From assembly GCA_024811115.1 (NCBI GenBank), contig JAKOGH010000119.1:62001-126000 (forward strand): a DNA stretch of 64,000 bases, given 5' to 3'. The stretch's first letter is position 1. Each line of letters begins with the position of its first letter. The position numbers and the translations under genes are program-made. This DNA comes from Terana coerulea (taxonomy: Eukaryota > Basidiomycota > Agaricomycetes > Polyporales > Phanerochaetaceae). Below are positions 10,504-22,503 of this stretch, piece after piece. The notes under the pieces are model-generated. The model searched no databases. It was not told where the DNA came from and saw only the letters and a list, made by a program, of their open reading frames with translations.

Positions 10504-13500
10504 CTACACCTGATGACGAAGGAAAACAGGCGGCACCGTTTCATATGCCATGCTCGAGCCCGAGGTGCTCGTAGACATGGGCTGCGCTTGCTCAGCACCG
10601 GACGCATCCACATGCGCCGAACCACCACCGCGCCGACTGAAGCTCATGCTCGGTGACGGATTATCTATGAAGTGCGACGGCGAGAAATTGCGGTAGGGGA
10701 AGCTGGAGAACCGGGTTGTCAATGTCAGCGGAGCCGCGGCAAACGGCGAAGGGTTGGCGATCTCCATGGTATTCGCCTGCAGCGTTGACATGCCGGCCGG
10801 CGCCAGCCCTTCGTTGCCGCGCATTGACCGCGAGTACCCATACTGAGCCTTTTCGTACGTGGATAGCTGGAAAGGAGCCGATACACCGCCGGGAGCACCC
10901 ATGGCGGAGAGCAGTGGTACGCCGCCGTGTCCAGGCATTGCAAGCGTTTGGCTAGACGGGAACGCTAAATTGTAAGAATTTCTGGTTTCAGTTTAGACGA
11001 CCTAAGCTCAACTGATAAGTCTCCGCCGGCGGCCGCGTATTTTGGGCATCGACACTGGCCCCGCCGAATTTCGATTGTTTCCACCTCCATGTCTCATGTC
11101 GTGTCTCTGGAGAAGGCGAGCGCTTGGGCGCACTCGCGACTATTCGACTAAGACCCATCGCATCCGCATTAGCTCGGTAAAATGCGCCTACTTGGATGGT
11201 GGTCTAGTCTATGAACTCAGCACAGGCCAGCATTACTGTTGAACACGGCAAACTGACCTTGTTGGGCATCGCGGCTGCAATTCTCTTGAAATTGTCACCA
11301 TGCTGCGCGAGCAGCTGCAAGAACATGGCTAGAAAGACATTAGTAAACTTCATGTATGCACACCACTGCAACGGGAGCACGCACCCCTATCCTCCTTCGA
11401 CCACCCGCTATTGATCGGCTTCCGTGGTATGGGAGGACCAGCCTCACTTGTGAATTTTGACGGTCCAATCTCATCCATGGGGTTGACATCAGATGTGTCC
11501 GTGAGTGCAGGTGTGGCCATCGGCGTCGTGGAAGAAGCGCCTTGCTTGCGCGGTTTTCTTATGCGCTTGGTAGATGGTTTTGGATGAGTGTCCTGCAAAC
11601 ACGTCAGTTTAACTGAAAGTAAATATATATTCAATGGCGTACTGTCTCTTCGATTGCAACCTCTTGTTCTACCGCGCGAACGGCACGACGCTGTCTTTTC
11701 CGCGGCTCCGCTTCCGGCTCTGGAGTGGGTGTGTTGTTGGGTGTTTGACCCGCTTGTGAGATCGCCGCAACACGCCGCCCAGACCCTCTTCTCGGCTCAG
11801 GTGCAGACGTCGACTGTGGTGCAGTAGCTCGCCTCCGTCGTACGCGAGCGTCGACGGAAGCCTCCTCGTCTCGCTTGCGGATATCGGCAAGAAGTGCGTT
11901 ACTCTTCTGTTTCCGCCCACCCCTTTTGCGTTTGGTTGCGCGACGAGTGACAACCTCTCGGAAGTCGATATGCTTGTTCTTATGCAGATAATAGAACGTG
12001 ACACACTGCGCTGTCGTCTTGTTCTCGATGAAATCAGCGATGAGGCCGAATTGTTTGGGGAACTCGGCGAACTTGTCAAGTAAGATAGAGACCTCGTCCT
12101 CGGTCCAGTCCTCAATGCCAGTCTTCGGAGCGTAATACTCAACGGGGTTTTCCACTTCGTTGTTAGTGTCATCAAAGAGGTGGTCGATGGCGCCCTTGGT
12201 GACGGTGATCATGTCGGGGATGACGGCCGCATTCTTGGCTCCTAGATGATTCGCATCCGTCATCTCTTCGTTTCCGAGGCTGGCAATAATCTGCTCCATC
12301 TCCAAATCGGACCGCACGGCGTCGCCCATGGTCGCCAGAGAGCGGCGAGTAGTCCGGCCAGCCGTTGCCGCAGCCTCTTGGAGAGCGAGAAGCTTCGCGA
12401 CGTCGTCCAGTTTCCCACAGTGTACGAGCCACTCGTTGTGCAAGGCAAGATATTCTTCCTTCAGGTTGGCAACTTTCGCGGACAAATCGGCTTGACGATG
12501 AGCAAAGAGGACTTGCAGTGATGGCCGCGTTTCTTGGAAAACACGTTCCAGGTTCTTGCGGCGTTGCCCCGCCGTGGTCTCACGAATGATGTCCTCCGGA
12601 GAGGTAACCGACGGCATAGCTGGTGGCTCCACTTTTGACAGATTGTCTAACAGGATAGGAGTGACACGTTCCTCTTGGGTTTGTCGATCGTGTTGTAGGC
12701 GTAGCATGACGACAGCACGAAGGGCCTCCTGCAGAGGCATGGGGTCCAACTTCGGTGGATCGGCCTTGTGCTGTATATGTGGTGCAAGAAGTCTAAGCAT
12801 ATGAGGAGGCGGTTCGTCACGGCTGGGTGCCTCGCTGTACCCTAGACTAGGCGTCTCCGGAACCGAAGCAGAAGAACGATATGTTGCAGCCTGTCTAGCC
12901 CGAGAGGCTAATGGAATGTCTGGCTCTGGAGAGCTATCGCGGGAAGCATCGTGTGAAGAAACACGGGTAGGATTGGACGCTGCTGCATGACCAAGATCAT
13001 CGGTGGTGATGTTGGCCAGTTGATCAGCCAGTTCGCTGTTTATTCTCAAGGGACGCCGATGTTGCGTATTTGCAGGTGAGAATAAAGAGAATTTCTGCTA
13101 CTGCGGTTGACTGTTTGCCGCCTTCAGCTGAGTGGTCGACTTTCTCTGGGAGTGTAGGAACTTCTAGTATCTTCACAAGAGGGTCTAGCGAAGACCCGAC
13201 AGTTTCGCCCACGGCGGCATGAGCCTCGGTACTGTGACTTCCTACTATCTGAGGCGATGAAGACGGTATTGACAGCGCAGCTGGTGGATCTTGGCCAGAT
13301 AAGAAGTCCGCGGACAGGGTATGCGGCTGCACATTCACAGCTGTCTCCGGATTGTAGGTCTGTAGCTGCGGCAGAGCAGATGGGCTGGGAGATGCAGACG
13401 TAGAGTACTGTTCCTGAAATCGAGCAGGAGCAAACGAGGCCTCTTGGGATGCTGAGCGCGAGCGGGATCTAGGAGGTGAGGTTGCACGGGCCGGCTGTGA

Positions 13501-14590
13501 GTCGAAATCCCATGATGGTCGCTGTCGGTGCGACTTTGTGGCAGGACTATGAGGATAAGAGCCAGAATGTGAGGGGGTTCTTCCGCTTCCAGAGGGTGCG
13601 CGATCAGGTAGGTTGGTTCGCGTACGAATTGGCGAAGGTAAGGGGCTGTTGCGTACTGGCCCACCACTGACAGACCTTTCCCGAGAGAACTGCACGCGCT
13701 CCCCGAAGTCTGGACGAGGTATAAAACGTGTGTCCCGGGGACTATTACGTGGGTCTCGAGAGCGCATATCGAGGCCATTCATGTGATATGATAGGGGCGG
13801 CCACGGGCTGCGGTCGTTGTACTGCGGTCTATACGAGTCTGACCTCGGACTGAATGGATGCGGATCTCTATTTTCAAGAGGTCCTGACAGTCTTCTGTAC
13901 CTCTCACCGGGCTGGAATGGGGGTGAATACTGGTCCCGCATAGGCGGTCTGTCCGGGGTTCGACTTCGCATATCTTGTATAGGCCCTCCTGAGAAGCGGT
14001 CATACGACCAATCCCTATAATTGCAAAACCTTCAATGCCCGCATATACACGCTAAAAAATGAACGCACTCATCTGGCGGTGGTGGATGGTCACTGTGGGA
14101 CTGCTTCCAGTTATCTGAAGGTTCAAACATCGGCTGAGCCATGATTTCCCTCCGTGGCCGCGGCCATGGCCCTTCCAAAGGTTCCACCGAAGGTCTCCTC
14201 TCCAGCCAAGGGAGTTGTTCCATAGGTCTCCACAAAGGGCGACCCCATGAGTCGGCCTCATCATGTCTTAGTGGAGGCCGGAAGCGGTCTGGGGACGGCG
14301 TGTTCCTGACGTATGGTCGTTCTGGAGGTCGCCAAGGGTCCGAGCGATAGCTATTTGGGTAAGCTTCACGATACATGGGATTCGGCCTTGGAGGCGAATA
14401 TCTGTTGTAGGGAGGGTACGTCCCGGAAGGGCCTGGGGAAGGGCTTCGACGGCGCTCTGGAAACTGTGGTCTCTAGATAGGCGGATTTAGACTACTAAGA
14501 CGAGTTCACAAAGAGTACGGGAAAAGGACGGCTCACAGAAAGCATTATTGGTGCGTTTGAGGGGAATCGAGACTCATTTCTAGAGTTCAT
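10504..14590 (-). CDS. SNT1: SANT-domain corepressor-like protein (SNT1/NCoR family)
   Basis: Likely scaffold of the Set3-type histone deacetylase complex in the nucleus. The start at 14590 (MNSRNESRFPSNAPIM) splices in frame to an Arg/Pro/Ser-rich disordered N-terminal half (RPQFPERRRSPSPGPSGTYP onward). The middle exon (about 11640-13040) has coiled-coil segments (AKVANLKEEYLALHNEW). It then carries the first SANT domain, DWTEDEVSILLDKFAEFPKQ followed by FGLIADFIENKTTAQCVTFY, and a basic KRKRGGRKQK stretch. Further exons give the second SANT domain: NSGWSKEDRAMFLQLLAQHG, then DNFKRIAAAMPNK. The C-terminus is Ser-rich. Two SANT domains with a helical spacer are the SNT1/SMRT/NCoR arrangement. 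It is long for the window (about 1,200 residues). Exact exon edges near 13030 and 11000-11300 are approximate. Confidence 0.82.
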
Positions 14591-15114
14591 GAACCGTGGA
14601 CGAAAGAGCGAGTAGATCGAGCGAAGGCCGAGCCAGAGCAGAGCAAAGGGATATACAGATTACGAGGGAAGAGCGCAGCGCTATGATTAGCACGAGAGTA
14701 GTCTTATGAGGTGTAAAGTATGTCACAGCAAAACAGCATGGAATGTCGCGGAGAACCAGTAGAGTTACAGTGTGAGCAAAGCCATGTTCCGCGTTTGACA
14801 ACTGTGGCGGATGCGGAGAAATGTTCAATCTCCGACACAACGTCGTGTGGAGGAGAGCGAACTCAGATGTCTCCGACGAAAGGCTTTCACGTGCCTACCA
14901 CTACCAACCGTGTTAACCTGAGCTGCAGAGGTTGACGTTGAAGTTGAACGTTGAACGTTGACAGGTCGGTTCGTGGAGTGGGTAACGGGATGTTAAAGTA
15001 GCAAATAGGATAAGAGCGCAGTCTTGCTTGGTGCGATGTACTATAGAATAACGAAGAAATACAAATACAATTGTTGCTCATTCAATGCATTCATGCCTCA
15101 TTGGGTGTACTTAT
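14591..15114. other. Intergenic, no gene seen
   Basis: 524 bases between the SNT1 start and the stop of the methyltransferase, both minus strand. A short tandem GTTGAACGTTGA-like stretch is present near 14933-14960. Nothing else recognised. Confidence 0.4.
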
Positions 15115-16148
15115 CTAAAAGACGATCTGAAGCATATGTTAGCACCGGGACATCTTCTTGGCCGTGTATTTATTGGGCTTACATCCGGCTTTCTGTCAGT
15201 CAAGGGAACATACTGTATGATACCGGCGTTCAGTTTTAACTCACACGTACTTGCTAGCAGCTCTCGCTTACCATTACATCGAACAGTGGCTTCTTTGTGA
15301 CATTGCCGTCCTTATCCTTGTCCACCTGGTATATTGCCTGCGAATTTGTCCCGACGGGTATGAACATCCGTCCTGGACACGCAAGCTGTTCTACAAGAGG
15401 ATCCGGTAATTCGGGCGCAGCAGCGCCTACGTGGATCGCATCGTATGGGCCATCGTTCGGGTATCCTGTCGTCTGTGGTTAGCTTGTCCCAGAAGGGCTT
15501 GAACTACTGACCCTTTCTCCCGTCGCCCTCTACCATGGTTATCTGTCCGTTTTCTAGAGCATCCCCGAGCCCGTCCTTCCTCAGGTTCTCAACAGAGTAC
15601 TGTACAAGCTCAGGAACATGCTCGATTCCGACGACTTTTCCAGTAGTGTTGGATGCTCCAGAAACCATGTGATGAATCACGGCGACGAGAAATCCTGAGC
15701 CTGAGCCGACATCCAGCACACGGCTTCCCGGTTTGATGAATGACTCCAGGTTCTGAAGCGCATGTGCATGCTACGGTGCGTGATTGTGAGCGCAACCTAC
15801 GGGCGAGCACTACTACTGATTAGCTTACCATATGGGGAGCAGAGATCGTGGCCTCATATCCTATGTATCTGCAGGGTAGCTAGCTCACCACATGCCTTTT
15901 ATCATGCAGAGATACCAACAAGAACCCACTGAGGAGAGTCTTCGTAGGCGTGGGCTTTGTCGAGGCAATATTGTGCGCGGTCCACCTTGGACATTGCCTG
16001 CATGATGCATGGAAAGAATTGAATGCAAATGCTTATAAATAAAACATGGGCAACTCACCGCTGCAACAGCTTTGGACTGGATTATACCATGTTTCGCCAG
16101 ATTGGCAATGAGCTCTGCGCTGGTTGCTCCAGTACATCTCCAAGCCAT
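15115..16148 (-). CDS. Protein-L-isoaspartate O-methyltransferase
   Basis: Repairs isoaspartyl residues in aged proteins by SAM-dependent methylation. The start exon [20 protein letters not shown] ends in KAVAA and splices to [20 protein letters not shown]. Next come [20 protein letters not shown] and the SAM-binding motif [18 protein letters not shown]. The motif [20 protein letters not shown] and the post-motif [20 protein letters not shown] with [20 protein letters not shown] follow. The last exons end [13 protein letters not shown] and stop at 15115. All of these are PCMT hallmarks. It is divergent from RLI1 (starts 520 bp apart). Confidence 0.88.
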
Positions 16149-16668
16149 CGTCAGCGAAGGAATCTAGTACGTGCACTGAAATCGATGGCGGAAAAATGAG
16201 ACGATCAGCTGGCTATGTAATTAGTTTAGCTTGTGTAGAAGAGGTAATAAACGTATAAGATAGGATAGGCCGGAACACTTACTGAAATAATGTTACTGGC
16301 AGTTTCAATGACGTCAGGCTACTGTTACAGTAAGTGTAGGTGGCAACAGCTGCTGATGCACTAGTACATATGCACAGAAAAGGGCATAATTTAAGAAATA
16401 AATGTGAGGCAGAGCTCCGGAGTTCCACTCTCCATCTCACTTATTCTCGTCTGATTGTGCGGAAGGGAGACAATCATAGCGGATAGGTGTTTGAGGTTGC
16501 GGGGAGAGGACCAAATTGAAGCGATGCGACTGGTCAATCAAGCTCGCGTGGCCTCCACGTGCGCCGGGACCGCCGTTGCGACAGAAATTTACAGATTCGA
16601 GATTGACCGCCGCCAAACCGACTTTACATCTCTCCTCGCTCCCCGCCTACCCGTCGCACGCCCTCGCC
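16149..16668. promoter_or_regulatory. Divergent intergenic region, methyltransferase/RLI1
   Basis: 520 bp between two outward-facing starts. It holds a short pyrimidine-rich stretch before the RLI1 start. No gene or recognised element was seen; a promoter role is positional inference. Confidence 0.4.
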
Positions 16669-18809
16669 ATGGCCGACAAAATTACCCGTATTGCCATCGT
16701 CGACGCCAATCGGTGTAAGCCAAAGCGATGTGCGCAGGAATGTAAAAAGGTGCGCTATCATTTGCTATCTACTTAGATCTTAAGACTAATGTCCTGCAAT
16801 GCCAGTCATGTCCTGTCGTAAAGATGGGTGCGTACGCGTGCATGATCTCAAAAGAGGCAGCGATTGAGCTTCCGGAGTGTAGGAAAGCTGTGTATTGAAG
16901 TGAAGCCGACGGACAAGATCGCTTTCATCTCCGAATTCTTGTGCATTGGATGTGGTATTTGTGTTAAAAAGTGCGTGGGCTGTACCCTCTTTCCCCTCCT
17001 TGTGCTAATGTATACAACCTCTACAAGATGCCCATTCGAAGCCATTGCCATCATTAATCTGCCTACAAACCTGGATTCTCAAGTTACCCACCGTTATACC
17101 GCCAATGCATTCAAACTTCACCGGCTTCCTACGCCACGCCCTGGTCAGGTTCTGGGGCTTGTCGGGACCAACGGTATCGGAAAGAGCACCGCGCTTAAGA
17201 TCCTCGCTGGCAAGCTGAAGCCCAACCTCGGACGTTACGATGACCCGCCAGACTGGCAAGAGATTCTCAAGTACTTTCGTGGTTCCGAGCTGCAGAACTA
17301 CTTCACCAAGGTCCTCGAAGATAATCTGAAGGCGCTCATCAAGCCGCAGTATGTCGACCACATTCCCCGTGCGATCAAAGGCGACATGACAGTCACCCTA
17401 ATGCTGGACTCGAAGCTTGAACTAGACAACAAGCAGAAGCTGTGCGATGAACTCGAGCTGAACAAAATCTTGGAGCGTGATGTGAAGCATTTGTCTGGTG
17501 GCGAGCTGCAGCGGTTTGCCATTGCGATGACGTGCATTCAGCGCGCAGACGTGTACGTGCCACATCATCGGCTGGGTGTCCTGCACTCACCACGCTGTGT
17601 ATAGATACATGTTCGACGAGCCGTCTTCGTATTTGGATATTAGGCAGAGGTTGGTGGCTGCCGAGGTCATCCGCAGTCTCTTGACGTCGTCGAACTACGT
17701 TATTGCTGTCGAGCACGATCTGTCCGTTCTCGACTATCTGTCCGACTTCATCTGCTGTCTTTACGGCAAGCCTTCGATGTACGGCGTCGTCACCATGCCC
17801 TACTCTGTTCGGGAGGGTATCAACATCTTCCTGGACGGTTTCATCCCCACCGAGAACTTGCGTTTCCGTGAGGAGTCGCTCTCATTCAAGATGGTCGAAA
17901 CTGCGGAAGAGCTCTTGGTCGACAAGACCCGTCACTACTCCTACCCATCTATGACCAAAACCCTCGGTGGCTTCAAGTTGACCGTCGAATCTGGAAGTTT
18001 CACCGACTCCGAAATCATCGTCATGTTGGGCGAGAACGGTACTGGAAAGACCACCTTCGTTCGCTTGCTTGCCGGTGATACCCCCGACCTCGAGACCGAC
18101 AAGCAGACGCTTGCCGTGTCGCTCAAGCCCCAGACGATCTCCCCAAGTTCCCTGGAACCGTCCGCATGCTGCTCATTAAACAGATCAAACAGGCCTTCAT
18201 GCACCCACAATTCCAGACCGATGTCCTCAAGCCCATGAACCTCGACAACATCATCGATCAGGATGTCAAGACATTGTCTGGAGGAGAGCTGCAAAGAGTC
18301 GCCATTGTTCTCGCGCTTGGCAAGCCCAACGTCTCTGTGTACTTGCTGGACGAGCCCTCGTCGTTCCTGGATTCCGAGCAGCGTATCATTGCCAGTAAGG
18401 TGATCAAGCGGTGAGTTCTGTTTTCGCTTTGGTGTTGAGGCGATTTTGACTTTTTCCTCCGTAGATTCATTCTTCACGCCAAAAGACCGCCTTCGTCATC
18501 GAGCACGATTTCATCATGGCCACCTACTTGGCTGACCGGGTGATTGTGTTCGAGGGTCAACCTGCCATCTCCGCCACCGCTACACCGTATGTGCTGGTTG
18601 TCCTCTCCCCTAGACACATACTCACATGGTCCATATTTCACAGACCTCAATCGCTACTCACCGGCATGAACAGGTTCCTGGCCTCGCTCGAGATCACCTT
18701 CCGTCGTGACCCGACCAACTACCGCCCGCGCGTCAACAAGCGCAACTCGATCAAGGACCGCGAGCAGAAGGCGTCAGGCAACTACTTCTTCCTGGAAGAC
18801 TCGCAATAA
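16669..18809 (+). CDS. RLI1: ABCE1/Rli1 ribosome-recycling ATPase (apparent one-base frame break)
   Basis: The soluble Fe-S ABC protein that splits ribosomes after termination. The N-terminal Fe-S domain reads [34 protein letters not shown] and [20 protein letters not shown], giving two 4Fe-4S clusters. ABC domain 1 has Walker [10 protein letters not shown], signature LSGGELQRF and Walker [14 protein letters not shown] domain 2 has [18 protein letters not shown] and [10 protein letters not shown]. The tail ends [12 protein letters not shown]. About 600 residues, as usual. At 18141-18144 a run of four C replaces the five expected in [10 protein letters not shown], shifting frame by one. Because ABCE1 is essential across eukaryotes, this is more likely a sequence error than gene death. 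Small introns interrupt the Fe-S domain, the Walker B region and the C-terminus. Confidence 0.93.
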
Positions 18810-19332
18810 AGGGCTCCGCAGAGGGCGAACATTATACGCTTCTAGGCGTGGACTTGGGTCCCCGCGGTGTAGGATAGGGTTGGCCGAGGATGTTAGACGG
18901 CGCTGCTGCTGTAGCTCTATGTTCCCGTGTATCCATACGAGCTGTATGTCCCTGGCGCAGTTGCGACGCAGAAGGCGTAAAGAGGTGTGGGGATGACGAA
19001 GGCGGTGAGAGGGAAGAAGGCCAATGACTGGAGGGTTGGATGGTGGTTCAACGTTCAGTAGCGCGTCTGACTTGTATTACCACAGTAGAATGTAGCAGAC
19101 ATAGCATGTGTCTAGGAGATTGGATGGCGTTAAACAAAAGCATTCATAAACCGCACTATCAGCGTGAATACGGAGGGGAATTAGGTTTACATCGGATGAA
19201 GGTCTTTGCTGAGGCATTATGGACATGTATGTCTTAATCGCATCAACGTCTTCTCCAACCATGCCTTGGACCCCCTCTTTCTGATTCTCGTGATTACTTC
19301 CGTTGTCTTCCACGACGGATGCTTCATTACGC
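18810..19332. other. Convergent intergenic region, no gene seen
   Basis: 523 bases between the RLI1 stop and the stop of the minus-strand X0 gene. Most likely the two 3' UTRs. No repeats or conserved frames recognised. Confidence 0.4.
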
Positions 19333-20487
19333 TCAACGTCGTGCTCGTTCGGATTCAATCAGCATGACCCATAGATCCTGGACATGATCGAGAGCAAATC
19401 CTGGATAGACGTCCTTCCAGTCATAGTATGTTCTCCACAAGACCTCTTGGCGTAACTTCTCTTTGTCTTCTATGGCGAGTGACATACGGATGATGTCGAT
19501 TGCCAGGTGAAGGACTTGGGCCACCTATGATCCCCAGCTTGAATGCAATGCAGGCGTTCCAGATACTGAAGAGAACTTACGAGATCAAACTGCACCTTGT
19601 CGGCACGTCCGGGCAGCCTATCAGCTGTGTATTTGCGAAGCGCCTCGCCAGTGTCTTGTAACTCCCGCATAATTCTCTGTGCGTATTAAATTAGAGAAGG
19701 TTAATTTCGACCCCAAAATAGTCGTACGCTATATCGAGGGTGAGCCATAGGTTCCTCAAACTTCTGTAATTCCTCCAGGGCCTCTTGGAAAGCTGTAACA
19801 AACCAGTCAATTGTTTGGCTATAAACAATACATACATGAGATTGCGTTGAATGCGCCTCAGAATGAGCGCTGACCTTTTCTTGCCAACGCGAAGAGCCGG
19901 TTCGCGCGCTCTGCAACTCCATGCCGTAGGATATCAGGCTTGATGTCGTCGAAAGATGCTTTCCATGATTCCTCGTACGTGTTAATAAGCTGCATCTTTG
20001 CTTCCCCCTCTGGATGCGTTTTATTGCCATGAGCTTTGATCTCCCAGTCCGCGAGGATCGTGTACATTTTCCTCAAAGCCGTAGCACCGTCCCCCATGTC
20101 GTCATTTTTCGGATAATCGGCGTTGTCGGAGGCTTGGCTTCTCGTGTATATCTGATAGTAAACTCGATAAAACGAGATCAAGGACCAAGGCTTTGCAGCG
20201 AGCCTAGCAGAGTACAAGTCAGCACTTCAGCCGCGTAGTACCGCGGATACGAGCGCATACCTGCCGGAGGAATCTCTTTGTATTCCTATCGCATCAGAAA
20301 TTACTTTGCATGTAATCTCTCGAACTTGGTAAGATGCGACAAGAAGAGGCTTGATTGGATTGTTCTTCTCAACCGCTTGCAGTAAATGAGGAGGTCCTGC
20401 AATGGCAGCGTCGAGATATTCCACGAACGTCCGAGCTACGATCTCATATAGAATTTCGGAAGGTAAACGACATAGACTCCTTGACAT
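19333..20487 (-). CDS. Orphan family X protein, member X0
   Basis: I do not recognise a characterised family. The start MSRSLCRLPSEILYEIVART followed by FVEYLDAAIAG matches the three tandem genes at 42.7-50.3 kb (consensus LPPELLYDICA..FLDAAIAG). The first intron (20204-20260, 57 nt) splits the Arg codon before LAAKPW, exactly where X1 and X2 have their first intron before LTVKPW. Later exons are mostly helical and charged: KMYTILADWEIKAHGNKTHP, EGEAKMQLINTYEESWKASF and the C-terminal VLWRTYYDWKDVYPGFALDH. The N-terminus resembles the first helix of an F-box but lacks a full F-box. Exons between 19500 and 20000 are approximate. It is unlinked to the tandem array and more diverged. Confidence 0.6.
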
Positions 20488-21088
20488 GATTTCGCGCTCT
20501 GATGTGCAGCGTCAGAGTATGTTGGGAGTTGAGAGTATGTAATAGTATGTGAGAGAGCTCGAGTGTGCCCAAGCGCTCTTGCCTCCACTGACATCACGGT
20601 GCTTGTACTTGTTAGGATCTAAAGGCTCCGCATTCCATTTTAGGAGTAACCTCGTGTACAAGTGGCCACAACCAGCAACCGGTAATTCGCCGGCGGCAAA
20701 GGAGCTTACGCAACTTAGGGAGTTTGGGAGGGCACAACAAAAGAAAATGCACATTTCAACAAGTGTACTACATTGTATTTGTGTTGCTACCACCATCTCA
20801 GGCTGAGGGGTTCAGATCAATAAGTAATCCAATATTCGAATGCAGTCCAAAGCACCAAAACAACAGCCTTCAGTCCGGCGCTACAATCACCGGGGCTGGA
20901 TGTGGCCACCTGTACTGACAGCGCAATTCGAATGACGAGCAATCGCATTATTTTGTGAAAACAACTGGTAGGCGGAACACATTCTGTACAGAGAACTTAA
21001 GCTACGGGGTTCGGTATGGTCATACTCGTGGGCGCATTCGCCCAGCGATCCGTGCCGAAGATTGGCGTCGTGGGTCAGACCGTGGTGC
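20488..21088. other. Intergenic with imperfect inverted repeat
   Basis: About 600 bases between X0 and the AA9-CBM1 gene. Apart from the inverted repeat described separately (20655-20917) there is no recognisable gene. Confidence 0.4.
20655..20917. repeat. Imperfect terminal-type inverted repeat, about 40-bp arms
   Basis: The left arm (20655-20695) read on the minus strand contains TGCTGGTTGTGGCCACTTGT. The right arm (20875-20917) on the plus strand contains GGCTGGATGTGGCCACCTGT. Alignment of the arms is roughly 80-85% with a small gap. The 263-bp span is the size of a non-autonomous MITE, but no target-site duplication was confirmed. Confidence 0.45.
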
Positions 21089-22503
21089 TTACTGGCACTG
21101 AGAGTAGTAAGCTAAAGGTGGAAGGTTGGTCAATGCGTGCATGAGGAAAATCGACGATGTCTACTTACGGTTGAGAACCGCGCAGGTGAAGGGGGACTGG
21201 CAGACAGTTGCACCAGTGAAGCCAGTGCCACCGCACTGGCCGTACTGGGCAACGGTGCCCGCAGCGCTGGACGCCGATGCCGACGCGCTTGAGTGTGAGA
21301 CGGTCGTGGCGGGTGCGCTCGAGTGCGAAGCAGACGTCGTTGGCGAGCCGCCGGCCACGGTGGTGGGCTTGGCAGCACCGCCTCCTGGAACGGCAGTCGG
21401 GACGGTTGAGGGCTGGAGAGCGGTGTTCCAGGTAGCAGTCGTCGGGAAGGGGGTGTTAGCTACGGCGGGAGAGGGGGTGGCGAAGGGACTGGGTCCAGGG
21501 ACTGTCGTAATCATGAGTAGGTGATATCACGGCATGGGCCAATCAACTCACTGGGGTAAGCGGACATGGGCGAGTAGATGTTGATGAGGATGCCGGGGTC
21601 GGTGGCACTGTATGCGCCGGGGAACTTGACGCCAGCAGGGGTAGCAGTGCCGGAGCCACCAACATTGACCTGGAAGCAGGACATGTAGAACTGCGCGCCG
21701 CCGACCTGGCTGGCGACGTGAAGAGCTGTTGCAACCGGGTCAGCACCACGCTCTGATATGCCATATTTTCGTACATACCGATAACCTCCGCACGGATGAG
21801 GTAGTTTCCAGGTGCAATGGTGGATGGAACGGTGAAAGTGAAGTGACCGCAGTTGTCGTTCAAGACCTCGGTGGCCCAGTAGTCGGGACTGTTTGAGGGG
21901 AGACCCATCTCGTTAACCTTGAACCAGCTCTGGTCCGAACCAACGGCGGAGGTGGCATCGCCCGACTTTGGCCATGTAGATGTTGATGGGACCGAAGTGG
22001 TCTCCCTGTATGCGTAAAGGATGAGAGAAGTGCTTTGAAGATATGGATGGAGCGTACACCAATAGCCTCGTTCGCGCAGGACCGGTCGTTCGGCTGCTGG
22101 TGCATTTCCACGGCTACTGAGTCACCGGCTGACAAAATCCGTGGCAATCAGCATTTGCACCAAGCGCGTTGAGGACTGCGATGCTCACGCATGACGCCGC
22201 AAACACCAGCACTCGAGTGGGCGTTAGCGTTGCAAGCAATGTCCTATACCATGCGTCAGAGAAAGTAGTGTGTAGTTGATGCAGTACACTTACGGTGGTA
22301 GTGACGCTAGTAACCGGGGAGTTCGACTGAGGAAGACGAACGCATGAGTTGCCTGCAAGCAAGTTCATGAGCGTGCATACTAAGCATACAACACGTGGAA
22401 TACACTAACCTTGGTCAACGCCGTTGATCCACAGCTCCTGGAATGTAGCGTGTGCAGCCACAGAAGCGACGAGCGACGCAGCGAAAGCGATAGAAAGACG
22501 CAT
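21089..22503 (-). CDS. AA9 lytic polysaccharide monooxygenase with C-terminal CBM1
   Basis: A secreted copper enzyme that oxidatively cleaves cellulose. Signal peptide [17 protein letters not shown] is followed by mature His18 ([15 protein letters not shown]), the first ligand of the copper histidine brace. The second brace histidine lies in [15 protein letters not shown]. Then come [45 protein letters not shown] and the axial Tyr in [16 protein letters not shown], with [12 protein letters not shown] Ser/Thr/Ala/Pro linker (about 21150-21500) leads to a CBM1 starting [20 protein letters not shown] and ending in Tyr-Tyr-Ser-Gln-Cys across the last intron. Eight or so exons join in frame. It is the only CBM-bearing LPMO of the four in the window and lies about 36 kb from the others. 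Confidence 0.92.
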
